64,000 nt of DNA from Thalassobaculum litoreum DSM 18839. GTDB lineage: Bacteria; Pseudomonadota; Alphaproteobacteria; Thalassobaculales; Thalassobaculaceae. Shown piece after piece: positions 25,316 to 34,672 of the stretch (positions are counted from its first letter, which is position 1; the number at the start of each line of letters is the position of its first letter). The notes beneath the pieces were generated by a model that was not told the origin of the DNA, did not search any database, and saw nothing but the letters and a program-made list of their open reading frames with translations. Both the position numbers and the translations under genes were made by a program. Location of the stretch: assembly GCF_900102465.1 (NCBI RefSeq), contig NZ_FNBW01000001.1, positions 620,557 through 684,556 of the forward strand. The letters are read 5' to 3'.

Positions 25316-26338
25316 ATGGGGACCCGTACCCGCGAGGACTACCGCAGCATCACCGGCCCGGAAAAGGCCGCCATCCTGTTGATGTCCCTGGGCGAACAGC
25401 AGGCCGCCGCCCTGTTCGGCCAGATGGACGACGAGGAGATCAAGGAGATCTCCCAGGTCATGGCCGGCCTCGGCATGGTGTCCTCAAACATCGTGGAGCG
25501 CCTCTTCGTCGAATTCGCCGAGCAGGTGTCCTCCACCGGCTCGCTCGTCGGCTCCATGGATTCGACCCAGCGCCTGCTGGCCAAGGTGCTGGGAGAGGAC
25601 CGGGTCGAGGACATCATGGAGGAGATCCGCGGTCCGGCGGGTCGTACCATGTGGGACAAGCTGGCGAATGTCAGCGAACAGGTCCTGGCGAACTATCTGA
25701 AGAACGAGTACCCGCAGACAGTCGCCGTCATCCTCGGCAAGATAAGCCAGGCCCACGCCGCCAAGGTGCTGGCCACCCTGCCCGAGAACTTCGCCATGGA
25801 AGTGGTCATGCGCATGCTGCGCATGGAGGCGGTGAACAAGGAGATCGAAAAGGATGTGGAGCGGGTGCTGCGCACCGAGTTCATGTCGAACCTGGCGCGC
25901 ACCAACCGGCGCGACAGCCACGAGATGATGGCGGAGATCTTCAACAGCCTGGACCGCGCCACCGAGAGCCGCTTCCTGTCGGCCCTGGAGGAGCGCAACA
26001 AGGACAGTGCGGAGAAGATCCGCTCGCTGATGTTCACCTTCGAGGACCTCAACCGCCTCGACCCGGCCGGGGTGCAGACCCTGCTGCGCGCGGTCGACAA
26101 GGACAAGCTCACCATCGCCCTGAAGGGCGCGTCGGAGGAGCTGCGCGACCTGTTCTTCGGCAACATGTCGGAACGCGCCGCCAAGCTGATGCGCGAGGAC
26201 ATGCAGGCGCTCGGCCCGATCCGCCTGAAGGACGTGGAGGACAGCCAGACCGCCATGGTGCAGTCGGCCAAGGACCTGGCCGACCGCGGCGAAATCGTGC
26301 TCGGCGGCTCCAGCGGCGACGACCAGCTGGTTTACTGA
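25316..26338 (+). CDS. fliG: Flagellar motor switch protein FliG
   Basis: 340 residues, full length, with GGAG before the ATG. The N-terminal FliF-binding domain begins at [15 protein letters not shown]. The middle domain carries [10 protein letters not shown], where most bacteria have EHPQ; tyrosine is frequent in alphaproteobacteria. The C-terminal domain has the flexible MFTF hinge and the charged torque helix around [22 protein letters not shown]. FliG couples ion flow through MotA/B to rotor torque. No other flagellar genes are in the window, which is odd for fliG. An AT-rich stretch at 25160-25225 probably holds its promoter. Confidence 0.95.
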   Translation: MGTRTREDYRSITGPEKAAILLMSLGEQQAAALFGQMDDEEIKEISQVMAGLGMVSSNIVERLFVEFAEQVSSTGSLVGSMDSTQRLLAKVLGEDRVEDIMEEIRGPAGRTMWDKLANVSEQVLANYLKNEYPQTVAVILGKISQAHAAKVLATLPENFAMEVVMRMLRMEAVNKEIEKDVERVLRTEFMSNLARTNRRDSHEMMAEIFNSLDRATESRFLSALEERNKDSAEKIRSLMFTFEDLNRLDPAGVQTLLRAVDKDKLTIALKGASEELRDLFFGNMSERAAKLMREDMQALGPIRLKDVEDSQTAMVQSAKDLADRGEIVLGGSSGDDQLVY

Positions 26339-28314
26339 GCGGCCGTCCGGCGGCCGTTCCGGTCCTTTTCGCGATACCGGATGGCCGGTGACGCCGCGCC
26401 GGCCCGGAAGTCCGCTGCCATGTTCTCTACCGCCCACACAACCTGCTGGATCGAGCGATCGAAACCGAGCATCCGCTCGACCTGGGCCGGCATCCGATCG
26501 CCGACCTCCCGGCGGAACGCCTCATCGTCGATCAAACGGTTCAGACGGCGGAAGTAGGCGTCGAGATCCGGGGAGAGATCCTCCCGCGCCAGCAGGGTCG
26601 CACCGTCGCCCGACTCCAGACACACCACCGGGCATCCCACCGACATGGCCATGGCAAGGCCTGTACCCCCGCCCTGGCGGTACGGATTGAGAACGACATC
26701 GCAGCCGCAGAACAGGCCCGCGAGATCGTCGGAAAATTCCAGGACTTGGACCCTGTCGGCCACTGGCGCCAGTTCGCCGCCGATCAGGGCCGCCCGATCA
26801 CCGCCGCCGATCAGAACCAGATGCAGATCGGGCCGGTCGACTAGCAGCGCGGCCAGACGGGTGGCGAAGGCACCGCGGATCTCCTGTGCCAGTCGGGTCC
26901 CGGCCACCCCCAGCACCAGCCTGGCCCCTGGGACGAGATCCTGTCGACGCCGGAGGGACCGCGGCGGCGGCAGTTTCACCCCGGTGGCGCCGAAGACCGC
27001 CCGCTCGATCAGATCGGCCGGCCAGGCGCCGCGTGCAACCTGCTCGTTCAGGGCATCCTCGCTCCATTCTCCGGCGAACCGATCGAGCGGACCGACAGGA
27101 GGCGCGCTGCCTGTGGGCATGACCAGAATCGGCACCCGGTCGGCGAGCAGCGACTGAACCGGAGAGGCATCGCCGTAGGAGATCACCGCGTCCGGTTGAA
27201 ACGCCAGGATATCGCCCGCCACGGTCACCGGCCGGCGATACTGGCCGTCGTCCAGAAAACCGCTGGCAATCTCGATCTTGATGCCCTCAAACACGATGCT
27301 GCTAGCCGAAAGCGCATCGGCCTGTACGTTGTGGAAAGCGTCGCCCGCTACCGGCGCCCTGGGCCGCAGCGAGCATGGCCCGCCGGCGAAGATCCGGACC
27401 TGATAGCCGTGATCTCCGATCAAGGCAGCCGAGAGGTCGAGTGTGCGCGCGGTGGGCGCATGGAACAGGCTGACTAGTGGCGGGGCCAGAATCGCGATCC
27501 GGCGGGTGGGTTCGGCGGGCGCCTCGATCCGGCGGAGCCGGCGGCGATCCTGCTCGTCCATTGCCGCGTCGATCCGCGCAGCCCACCGCAAATGCAGAAG
27601 GCTAAGCAGGTCGTAGCGGGCGGCGAAAACCTTCATGTTGCCGAAGCCGACCACCCGGTTGATGACCACCTGCAGAGCGGCGAAGGAGTCGAGATCGATC
27701 TCGTCATTCCGTGCCAACTCGAAAAGACGATCGAGGGCTTCCGGCGTCCGGCTGCTGAAATTGAACAGGACGGTCGCCCAGAACAGGCGGCTCTGAGCGG
27801 GCCAGTTCTGTGCCCGCTCACCGATCGCGTCGAAGATCCCATCACTCTGCCCCGGCCCCAGCAGGTTGCGGCCGAAGAGGATCTCCCCCAGCCGGATGCG
27901 GACCGCGGCGCTGATCGCGGTGTCGGTCACAACGTCCTCGACCAGCCGTAGCGTATCGCTACCGCATTCAATGAACCGCCGCTCCAGATCCAACCTGGCA
28001 AGCGCCGCCGCACGGTCGCGTAGGGCCCGGATCTTCTGCGCCCGCTCGACCTGGCCGGCGACGTGATGGATCCGAATTGCCCATTCAATTCCTTCCGGCT
28101 CGTTAGGCCACCGGCCGACATACCGGTCGATCGACTCCCCCGCCTGGATCATGTCGCCGCCCGAGAAGGCCATGGCCGCTTCGGCAAGCACAAACGGCGC
28201 AGTTTCCCGCTCCTCGTCTCCCACTGACTGAAGAAGCCGCTTCGTCGTCGCGACGTCGCCAATATCCAGAGCCTCCCAGAAAGGGCGGAGCCCGATGTAG
28301 TTTGAGGGTGACAT
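26332..28314 (-). CDS. GT-B glycosyltransferase-like protein with N-terminal helical-repeat domain
   Basis: About 660 residues from the ATG at 28314 (MSPSNYIGL). The first 270 residues are helix-rich and TPR-like. From [20 protein letters not shown] onward a GT-B fold is likely, with [18 protein letters not shown] opening the second domain and [22 protein letters not shown] resembling the nucleotide-sugar site of GT4-type enzymes. Its end overlaps the convergent fliG stop by seven bases. Codons look less GC-biased than in neighbours, suggesting acquisition. Position beside fliG hints at flagellin or surface glycosylation, but this is only context. Confidence 0.72.
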   Translation of the reverse strand: MSPSNYIGLRPFWEALDIGDVATTKRLLQSVGDEERETAPFVLAEAAMAFSGGDMIQAGESIDRYVGRWPNEPEGIEWAIRIHHVAGQVERAQKIRALRDRAAALARLDLERRFIECGSDTLRLVEDVVTDTAISAAVRIRLGEILFGRNLLGPGQSDGIFDAIGERAQNWPAQSRLFWATVLFNFSSRTPEALDRLFELARNDEIDLDSFAALQVVINRVVGFGNMKVFAARYDLLSLLHLRWAARIDAAMDEQDRRRLRRIEAPAEPTRRIAILAPPLVSLFHAPTARTLDLSAALIGDHGYQVRIFAGGPCSLRPRAPVAGDAFHNVQADALSASSIVFEGIKIEIASGFLDDGQYRRPVTVAGDILAFQPDAVISYGDASPVQSLLADRVPILVMPTGSAPPVGPLDRFAGEWSEDALNEQVARGAWPADLIERAVFGATGVKLPPPRSLRRRQDLVPGARLVLGVAGTRLAQEIRGAFATRLAALLVDRPDLHLVLIGGGDRAALIGGELAPVADRVQVLEFSDDLAGLFCGCDVVLNPYRQGGGTGLAMAMSVGCPVVCLESGDGATLLAREDLSPDLDAYFRRLNRLIDDEAFRREVGDRMPAQVERMLGFDRSIQQVVWAVENMAADFRAGAASPAIRYREKDRNGRRTAAQ

Positions 28315-28488
28315 GTCTGCAGCTCTCGCTGGCACTTCCGCCGTTGGTTCGAACCGCCTCACCTATACGGTAAGTCGATCAGTTTTCCCTAACTCCATTA
28401 TGTTTATCCGGAAAGATCCTGCTCGCTCGCCATTGCCTGCCGGTTCTGGCATAGTCCGCGGCCCCGTTCCCCCCAGACGGATACCTCC

Positions 28489-30384
28489 ATGGCCCCCGCG
28501 CCCGACACCGCCAAGCGCCTCGACACCCAGGTCGACGGCGCCTACAGCATCGACGTCTCGAACGTGGACGCGACCGTGCTCATGCGGATCACCGCGATGG
28601 CGTTCCGCCACCGCTGGCGGATGTCGGTCGCGGTGCTGACGACCATCCTGGGCGGACTGTTCCAGCTCATGGTGCCGCAATATCTCGGCCAGGCGGTCGA
28701 CCAGGCGCAGGGGCTGCTGCGCGACGCCGCGGCCGGGGTCTCGGATCAAAGCGCGGCCGAATCGGCCCTGCTGACCAGCGCCCTGCTGCTGCTTGGTGCT
28801 GCGATCCTGCGCGGCGTGTTCACCATGATGCACAACTACCAGGGCGAGGCGGTCGGCCAGCTCATCGGCTACCGGCTGCGCCTGGACTACTACCGCCAGC
28901 TCCAGCGGCTCAGCCTGTCCTGGCACGACCGGGTGCATACCGGCGATCTGATGACCCGCGGCATCCTGGACATCGAGGGCGTCCGGCTGTGGGTCGATAC
29001 CGGCATCCTGCGCAGCGTGCTGCTGACCGTGCTGATCGGCGGCGGGGCCGTGGTCCTGTTCCGCAACGACCCGGTGCTGGCCTGCGTCGCCCTGAGCTTC
29101 GTGCCGATCGTCGGCATCCGCGCGTCCATCGCCCGGCTCAAGCTGCGCGACACCTGGATCCTGATGCAGGACAAGATGTCCGAGCTGACCAATGTGATGG
29201 AGGAGAATCTCGGCGGCATCCGCGTGGTCCGCGCCTTCGCCGCCCAGGCCTTCGAGCTCGGCCGTTACGACCGGATCTCCGAGGAGGCGCTGACCATCGC
29301 CAGCCGGCGGGTGCGGCTGTTCGTGCTGTCCACCACCCAGATGACCTTCGTCTATTTCCTGGCGATGGGCCTCACCCTGTGGGTCGGCGGCGCCAAGGTC
29401 GCGGCGGGCGAGATATCGCTGGGCCAGCTCACCGAGGCGCTGGCCTTCATGCTGATCCTGCAGATGCCGGTGCGCCAGATCGGCTGGATGATCAACTCCA
29501 TCGCGCGGGCCTCGACCTGCGGCGGCCGGCTGTTCAACGTGATCGACCTGGAGCCCTCCATCGCCGACAAGCCGGGCGCCGGGGATCTGGTCCTCACCGA
29601 GGGCGTGGTGCGGTTCGAGAACGTGGATTTCAGCTATCCGAGCTGGGCCAAGGACGACCGCACCCTGGCCGGCATCGATCTGGAGGCGCGGCCCGGCAAG
29701 ATGATCGGCATCGTCGGCCCGCCGGGCTCCGGCAAGACCACTATCGCCCAGCTGCTCGGCCGCTACTACGACGTGACCGGCGGGCGGATCACCGTGGACG
29801 GCCAGGACATCCGCGACGTTACGCTGGCCTCCCTGCGCGACACGGTGGCGATCGTCCAGCAGGAGCCGTTCCTGTTCACCGCCAGCATCGATCACAACGT
29901 GGCCTATGGCGATCCCTGGGCCGGCCGCTCCAGCATCGAACGCTCGGCCCAGACGGCGCAGCTGCACAACTACATCAAGGCGCTGCCGAACGACTACGAG
30001 ACCCTCGTGGGCGAGCGCGGCGTGTCCCTGTCCGGCGGCCAGCGCCAGCGCCTGTCCATCGCCCGCGCCATCCTGCCCGACGCCAAGCTTCTGGTGCTGG
30101 ACGACAGCACCGCCGCCATCGACGCCGCCACCGAGCGCCGGATCCGCGAGTCGCTGAAGGACTACACCAAGGAGCGTGGGGTGATCGTCATCGCCCACCG
30201 CCTGTCCTCGCTGATGCATGCCGACGAGATCGTATTCCTGGAGGCCGGCCGCATCGTCGAGCGCGGCGACCACGACAGCCTGATGGCCGCCGGCGGCCGC
30301 TACGCCCAGCTCTACGAGCTGCAGGCCCGCACCGGTGCTGAACCGAAAACCGGGGCCGAACCGAAGACCGGGGGTGCGTCATGA
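28489..30384 (+). CDS. ABC exporter half-transporter, degenerate catalytic site subunit
   Basis: 631 residues: six membrane helices in about residues 40-330, then an ATPase domain. Walker A is GPPGSGKTT, the signature LSGGQRQRLSIARA is intact, and Walker B reads LLVLDDSTAAID, with aspartate where the catalytic glutamate belongs. The H-loop is VIVIAHRLSS. This is the degenerate partner of a heterodimeric exporter; the second half follows with a four-base ATGA overlap. The C-terminus holds a short TGAEPK repeat. Relatives move drugs, lipids or peptides; the cargo here is not readable. Confidence 0.93.
   Translation: MAPAPDTAKRLDTQVDGAYSIDVSNVDATVLMRITAMAFRHRWRMSVAVLTTILGGLFQLMVPQYLGQAVDQAQGLLRDAAAGVSDQSAAESALLTSALLLLGAAILRGVFTMMHNYQGEAVGQLIGYRLRLDYYRQLQRLSLSWHDRVHTGDLMTRGILDIEGVRLWVDTGILRSVLLTVLIGGGAVVLFRNDPVLACVALSFVPIVGIRASIARLKLRDTWILMQDKMSELTNVMEENLGGIRVVRAFAAQAFELGRYDRISEEALTIASRRVRLFVLSTTQMTFVYFLAMGLTLWVGGAKVAAGEISLGQLTEALAFMLILQMPVRQIGWMINSIARASTCGGRLFNVIDLEPSIADKPGAGDLVLTEGVVRFENVDFSYPSWAKDDRTLAGIDLEARPGKMIGIVGPPGSGKTTIAQLLGRYYDVTGGRITVDGQDIRDVTLASLRDTVAIVQQEPFLFTASIDHNVAYGDPWAGRSSIERSAQTAQLHNYIKALPNDYETLVGERGVSLSGGQRQRLSIARAILPDAKLLVLDDSTAAIDAATERRIRESLKDYTKERGVIVIAHRLSSLMHADEIVFLEAGRIVERGDHDSLMAAGGRYAQLYELQARTGAEPKTGAEPKTGGAS
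30331..30366 (+). repeat. Tandem 18-bp repeat at the 3' end of the first ABC exporter gene
   Basis: Two copies of an 18-base unit (starting ACCGG and ending CCGAA plus one base) lie at 30331-30348 and 30349-30366, with a partial third copy following. They encode TGAEPK twice and TGGAS. The unit lies just before the stop, where length changes are tolerated, so slippage polymorphism between strains is likely. Confidence 0.75.
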
Positions 30385-32297
30385 ATCCGGTGCAGAGCCA
30401 GCAGGACGCCACCCGGCGCGACGGCAGCGGGGCCGAGACCGACCGGCCGCCGCTGGCCGTCGTCGGATCGCAGATCAGCCAGGACGAGGAGCTGTTCGGC
30501 CGCGCCTTCGATCCATGGGTGATCAAGCGCTTCATGGCGTATCTGGCGCCCTACAAGCGGCAGCTTCTGATCGGGCTCGGCTGCGTGCTGGCCTTCACCC
30601 TGACCCAGCTCACCCTGCCGCTGCTCGTGCGTGCCACCATCGACCACGCGCTCGCGGACGGAGCCGACGATCTCAGCCTGCTGCAGATCTTCGTCGTCGC
30701 CTTCCTCGGCGTGGTGGTGCTGAACTATGCGGCCAACCACTTCATGGAGACGCTGATCGGCAAGACCGCCCAACGTCTGCTTTTCGACCTGCGCCGGGCG
30801 ATGTACGCCCATCTCCAGGTGGTCTCCCTGTCCTTCATGGACCGCACGGAGGTCGGCCGGCTGATGTCGCGGCTCCAGGGCGACGTGAACGCGCTGCAGG
30901 AGTTCCTCGAGTCCTCGATCTTCGCCATCGGCGATCTGGTGCTGCTGGTCGGCATCGTGATTGTGCTGCTCAGCCTGGATCCGGCGCTCGGCGGGCTGAC
31001 CCTGTCGGTGCTGCCGCTGCTGCTGCTGGTCCGCATCATCTGGCTGCCGCTGGCGCGCAAGGCCTTCATGCGGGCCCGCGAGGCGAGCTCGACCACCAAC
31101 GCCGCCCTGGCCGAGAACGTCCACGGCATCCGCGCGATCCAGGAACTGCGCCGCGAGGCGGTGAATTTCGAGCTGTTCGAGGAGAAGGCCCGCGAGAACC
31201 TGGACGCCCATCTGGCCGCCTCGCGCTACACCAACGTCATGGTGCCGATCGTCGACACCCTGACCGGTTCGGCCATGGCGATCGTGATCCTGATCGGCGG
31301 GTCCATGGTGCTGGACAACACGCTGGATGTCGGCGTGATGGTCGCCTTCCTGTTCTACGTCCAGCGCTTCTTCGACCCGATCCGCTCGCTGACCCTGCAG
31401 TACAGCATCATGCAGCGCGCCATGGCCGCCGGGCAGCGCATCTTCGAGGTCATGGACGTGGAAGTGGAAGTGCAGGACGCCCCCGACGCCGAGGATCCGG
31501 CGGAGATCGACGGCGCCATCGAGTTCCGCGACGTCACCTTCGGCTACGAGCGCGGCAACCCGATCCTGCGCAACATCACCTTCAAGGTGCAGCCGGGCGA
31601 GACCGTCGCCCTGGTCGGCCCGACCGGATCCGGCAAGACCAGCACCACCGCCCTGGTCCATCGCTTCTACGACGTCTGGGAGGGCGAGGTGCTGGTCGGC
31701 GGCCGCGACGTGCGCGCGGTCACCCAGGACAGCCTCGGCCGCCACATCGCCATGGTCCTGCAGGAGCCGTTCCTGTTCTCCGCCACCATCGAGGAGAACA
31801 TCCGCTACGCCAAGACCGGCTCCACCCGCGCCCAGGTCGAGGACGCGGCCACCGCCGTCGGCGCGCACGATTTCATCATGCGGCTGGAGAACGGTTACGA
31901 CACCATGCTGGACCAGCGCGGCTCGAACCTGTCGCTCGGCCAGCGTCAGCTCATCAGCTTCGCCCGCGCCCTGCTCGCCGACGCCAAGATCCTGGTGCTG
32001 GACGAGGCGACCGCCAGCATCGACAGCTATACCGAGTTGGAGATCCAGCGCGCGCTGGCCCGCCTGCTGAAGGACCGCACGGCGATGGTGATCGCCCACC
32101 GGCTGGCCACGATCCGCGGCGCGGACCGGATCATCGTGCTGGAGGGCGGCGAGATCGTCGAACAGGGCAGCCACGACGCGCTCATGGCGTCGGGCGGGCT
32201 GTACGCCCGGCTGTACCGGATGAACTACGCCTCCTTCGACGACATTCCGGCCGACGAGGTCGCCAAGGCGATCGCGTCCGGCGAGCGCGAGACCTGA
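30381..32297 (+). CDS. ABC exporter half-transporter, catalytically competent subunit
   Basis: 638 residues with an N-terminal cytosolic stretch of about 60, six membrane helices to about 350, and an ATPase domain. Walker A is GPTGSGKTS, Walker B is ILVLDEATASID with the catalytic glutamate present, and the H-loop is AMVIAHRLAT. The signature reads NLSLGQRQLISFARA rather than LSGGQ. Paired with the preceding subunit, this gives one site with both defects and one intact site, the TM287/288 and BmrCD pattern. The start overlaps the previous stop. Confidence 0.93.
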   Translation: MNPVQSQQDATRRDGSGAETDRPPLAVVGSQISQDEELFGRAFDPWVIKRFMAYLAPYKRQLLIGLGCVLAFTLTQLTLPLLVRATIDHALADGADDLSLLQIFVVAFLGVVVLNYAANHFMETLIGKTAQRLLFDLRRAMYAHLQVVSLSFMDRTEVGRLMSRLQGDVNALQEFLESSIFAIGDLVLLVGIVIVLLSLDPALGGLTLSVLPLLLLVRIIWLPLARKAFMRAREASSTTNAALAENVHGIRAIQELRREAVNFELFEEKARENLDAHLAASRYTNVMVPIVDTLTGSAMAIVILIGGSMVLDNTLDVGVMVAFLFYVQRFFDPIRSLTLQYSIMQRAMAAGQRIFEVMDVEVEVQDAPDAEDPAEIDGAIEFRDVTFGYERGNPILRNITFKVQPGETVALVGPTGSGKTSTTALVHRFYDVWEGEVLVGGRDVRAVTQDSLGRHIAMVLQEPFLFSATIEENIRYAKTGSTRAQVEDAATAVGAHDFIMRLENGYDTMLDQRGSNLSLGQRQLISFARALLADAKILVLDEATASIDSYTELEIQRALARLLKDRTAMVIAHRLATIRGADRIIVLEGGEIVEQGSHDALMASGGLYARLYRMNYASFDDIPADEVAKAIASGERET

Positions 32298-32367
32298 TCG
32301 CCCCTGGTTCCGCGCCGCCGGCGCCGCTAGTCTCCTGCCCAAGAACACTGAAGGGTTGGAGACGAAC

Positions 32368-33231
32368 ATGAAATGGAGTGAGCGGCGCGAGCGGTTCCGC
32401 GCGGTGCTGGGCGGCAAATCCTGTGTCTATCCGGGGTCGGTCTTCGATCCGATCTCGGCCCGGATCGCCGAGGAGGTCGGCTTCGAGATCGGCATGTTCG
32501 CCGGCTCCGTCGCCTCGATGACCGTGCTGGGCGCGCCCGACCTGATCGTGCTCACCCTCAGCGAGTTCGCCGACCAGGCGGGCCGCATCTGCCGCGCCTC
32601 CTCGATCCCCCTGATGGTCGACGCCGATCACGGCTACGGCAACGCGCTCAACGTGCAGCGCACGGTCGAGGAGCTTGAGATCGCCGGCATCTCCGGCATG
32701 AGCATCGAGGACACGGTCCTCCCCTACGCCCACCGCTCCGGCGGCAAGACCGCCCTGCTCTCGGTCGAGGAAGGCATCGGCAAGATGAAGGCCGCCCTTG
32801 CCGGTCGCGTCGACAAGTCCCTGTCGATCTTCGGGCGGACCAGCGCGCTGGCGGTCACCGGCCTCGACGACTGCATCGCGCGGGTGAAGGCCTATGACGC
32901 CGCCGGGGTCGACGCGATCTTCCTCGTCGGCGGCACCGAGAAGTCGGACCTGGAGGCGGTGGCGGCGGAGACCGAGCTGCCAATCATGCTGGGCGGGTTG
33001 CCGGAGAGCCTGCGCGACGCCGACTGGCTCGCCTCGCTCGGTGTGCGGATCTGCCTGACCGGCCACCAGCCCTTCGCCGCGTCGGTACAGGCGACCTACA
33101 ACACCCTGAAGGCGCTGCGCGACGGCACCGCGCCGGCCGACCTGCAGGGGGTGGCGTCCGGCGAGCTGATGAAGCGGGTCACCCGCGACGCCGACTACGC
33201 CCGGTGGACCCGGGAGTTCCTGGAGGGGTGA
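32368..33231 (+). CDS. Isocitrate lyase/PEP mutase-family protein, oxaloacetate decarboxylase-like
   Basis: 287 residues from the ATG at 32368, with TTGGAG seven bases upstream. The length equals that of the oxaloacetate decarboxylase PA4872. The metal-binding segment DADHGYGNALNVQRTVEEL and SIEDTVLP are visible. The KKCGH lyase signature of isocitrate lyase is missing, replaced by SGGKTALLS, so it is not an isocitrate or methylisocitrate lyase. Likely reaction: decarboxylation of oxaloacetate or a related 2-oxoacid. It precedes a DUF1499 gene by four bases. Confidence 0.85.
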   Translation: MKWSERRERFRAVLGGKSCVYPGSVFDPISARIAEEVGFEIGMFAGSVASMTVLGAPDLIVLTLSEFADQAGRICRASSIPLMVDADHGYGNALNVQRTVEELEIAGISGMSIEDTVLPYAHRSGGKTALLSVEEGIGKMKAALAGRVDKSLSIFGRTSALAVTGLDDCIARVKAYDAAGVDAIFLVGGTEKSDLEAVAAETELPIMLGGLPESLRDADWLASLGVRICLTGHQPFAASVQATYNTLKALRDGTAPADLQGVASGELMKRVTRDADYARWTREFLEG

Positions 33232-33235
33232 CGAG

Positions 33236-33745
33236 ATGCCCGCACGCAGCACGGCCACCTATGGGGTTCTCTGCATCCTTACCGGTGCGCTCCTGGCCGT
33301 GCTGTACGTGACGGCGCCCATGCTCCAGACCCTGTTCACCAAGCCCTCCATCAACGACATCGCCACCGACCTGGCAGATCCGCCGGCCTTCGTCGCCACC
33401 CCCGCACCGTCCTACCCGGCCGACTTCGCCGACAAGCAGCGCCGGGGCTATCCCGAGATCGGCCCCCTCACCCTGGACGCGTCGCCCGACGCCGTCTTCG
33501 AGAGGGCGCGCGATGCCGCCATCGACATGGACTGGCGGATCCGCGCCGCCGAACCGGCCGAGGGACGGCTCGAAGCCGTCGCCACCACCCCGATGATGCG
33601 CTTCAAGGACGACGTGGTGGTGCGCCTGCGCCCCGAAGGAAACGGCACGCGCGTGGATGTGCGCTCGCGCTCACGGATCGGCCGGCACGATCTCGGCACC
33701 AATGCCCGGCGCATCCAGGACTTCCTCGACCGACTTCAGCCATAG
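33236..33745 (+). CDS. DUF1499 domain protein with N-terminal membrane anchor
   Basis: 169 residues. One hydrophobic segment at about 8-30 (LCILTGALLAVLYVTAPML) is probably an uncleaved anchor. The rest matches DUF1499: YPEIGPLTLDASPDAVFERA, then MRFKDDVVVRLRP and VRSRSRIGRHDLGTNARRI at the end. DUF1499 proteins are widespread in bacteria and plants with no settled function. It lies between the decarboxylase-like gene and an SMP-30 gene, all closely spaced and probably one transcript. Confidence 0.85.
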   Translation: MPARSTATYGVLCILTGALLAVLYVTAPMLQTLFTKPSINDIATDLADPPAFVATPAPSYPADFADKQRRGYPEIGPLTLDASPDAVFERARDAAIDMDWRIRAAEPAEGRLEAVATTPMMRFKDDVVVRLRPEGNGTRVDVRSRSRIGRHDLGTNARRIQDFLDRLQP

Positions 33746-33754
33746 GAGGCCGCC

Positions 33755-34672
33755 TTGGCCGAGAGCGACTTCGATATCCTCGACGACCGGTTCCGCACCC
33801 TGGTGAAGACCGCCGCCAATGTGGAGCGTATCTGGACCGGCGGGCGCTGGACCGAGGGTGCCGTCTATTTTCCGGCGATGCGCTCGCTGCTGTGGAGCGA
33901 CATCCCGAACGACCGGATCATGCGCTGGGACGAATGCACCGGCGAGACCGGCGTGTTCCGCGGCAATCACGGTCACTACACCAACGGCCACACGGTCGAC
34001 CGCCAGGGCCGGCTGGTGAGCTGCGAACACGGCACGCGGCGGGTCACCCGCACCGAACACGACGGCAGCATCACCGTGCTGGCGGACAGCTACGACGGCA
34101 GGAAGCTGAACAGCCCGAACGACGTGGTCGTGCGGTCCGACGGCTCGATCTGGTTCACCGACCCGGCCTACGGCATCGACAGCGACTACGAGGGCTTCGC
34201 CGCGCCGCAGGAACAGGACGGCGACTTCGTCTTCCGTCTCGATCCCGACAGCGGCAGGCTGACCGTGGTGGCCGACGACTTCCAGCGGCCCAACGGGCTC
34301 GCCTTCTCGGTGGACGAGCAGACCCTCTACATCGTCGACAGCGGCTTCAGCCGGTACAAGGACGGCAACCGGCACATCCGGAAGTTCTCGGTCAATGCGG
34401 ACGGCAGCCTGTCCGGCGGCGAGGTGCTGATGACCTGCCAGACCGGCATCTATGACGGCTTCCGCCTGGATACCGAGGGCCGGATCTGGACCAGTGCGGG
34501 CACCGGCGTGGAGTGCTACGCCCCCGACGGCACCCTGCTCGGCCGCATCAAGCTCACCGAGCGGGTGGCGAACCTGGTGTTCGGCGGACCCAAGCGCAAC
34601 CGCATGTTCATCGCCGGCACCACCTCGATCTATTCGGTGATGCTACCGGTCACGGGTGCCAGGACCTTCTGA
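33755..34672 (+). CDS. SMP-30/gluconolactonase family hydrolase
   Basis: 305 residues. The start is TTG at 33755, placed by an AGGAGG five bases upstream; no ATG fits. Beta-propeller motifs of the SMP-30 family are visible: KLNSPNDVVVRSDGSIWFTD, NGLAFSVDEQTLYIVDS and DGFRLDTEGRIWTSAG, which hold the metal-binding asparagine and aspartate. Members hydrolyse sugar lactones such as gluconolactone. Its 3' end overlaps the convergent DMT transporter gene by 30 bases. The specific lactone is unknown. Confidence 0.9.
   Translation: MAESDFDILDDRFRTLVKTAANVERIWTGGRWTEGAVYFPAMRSLLWSDIPNDRIMRWDECTGETGVFRGNHGHYTNGHTVDRQGRLVSCEHGTRRVTRTEHDGSITVLADSYDGRKLNSPNDVVVRSDGSIWFTDPAYGIDSDYEGFAAPQEQDGDFVFRLDPDSGRLTVVADDFQRPNGLAFSVDEQTLYIVDSGFSRYKDGNRHIRKFSVNADGSLSGGEVLMTCQTGIYDGFRLDTEGRIWTSAGTGVECYAPDGTLLGRIKLTERVANLVFGGPKRNRMFIAGTTSIYSVMLPVTGARTF

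Noticed and set aside
32368-33231. Isocitrate or methylisocitrate lyase
   Set aside because: The KKCGH lyase signature is absent and the length matches oxaloacetate decarboxylase-type members.
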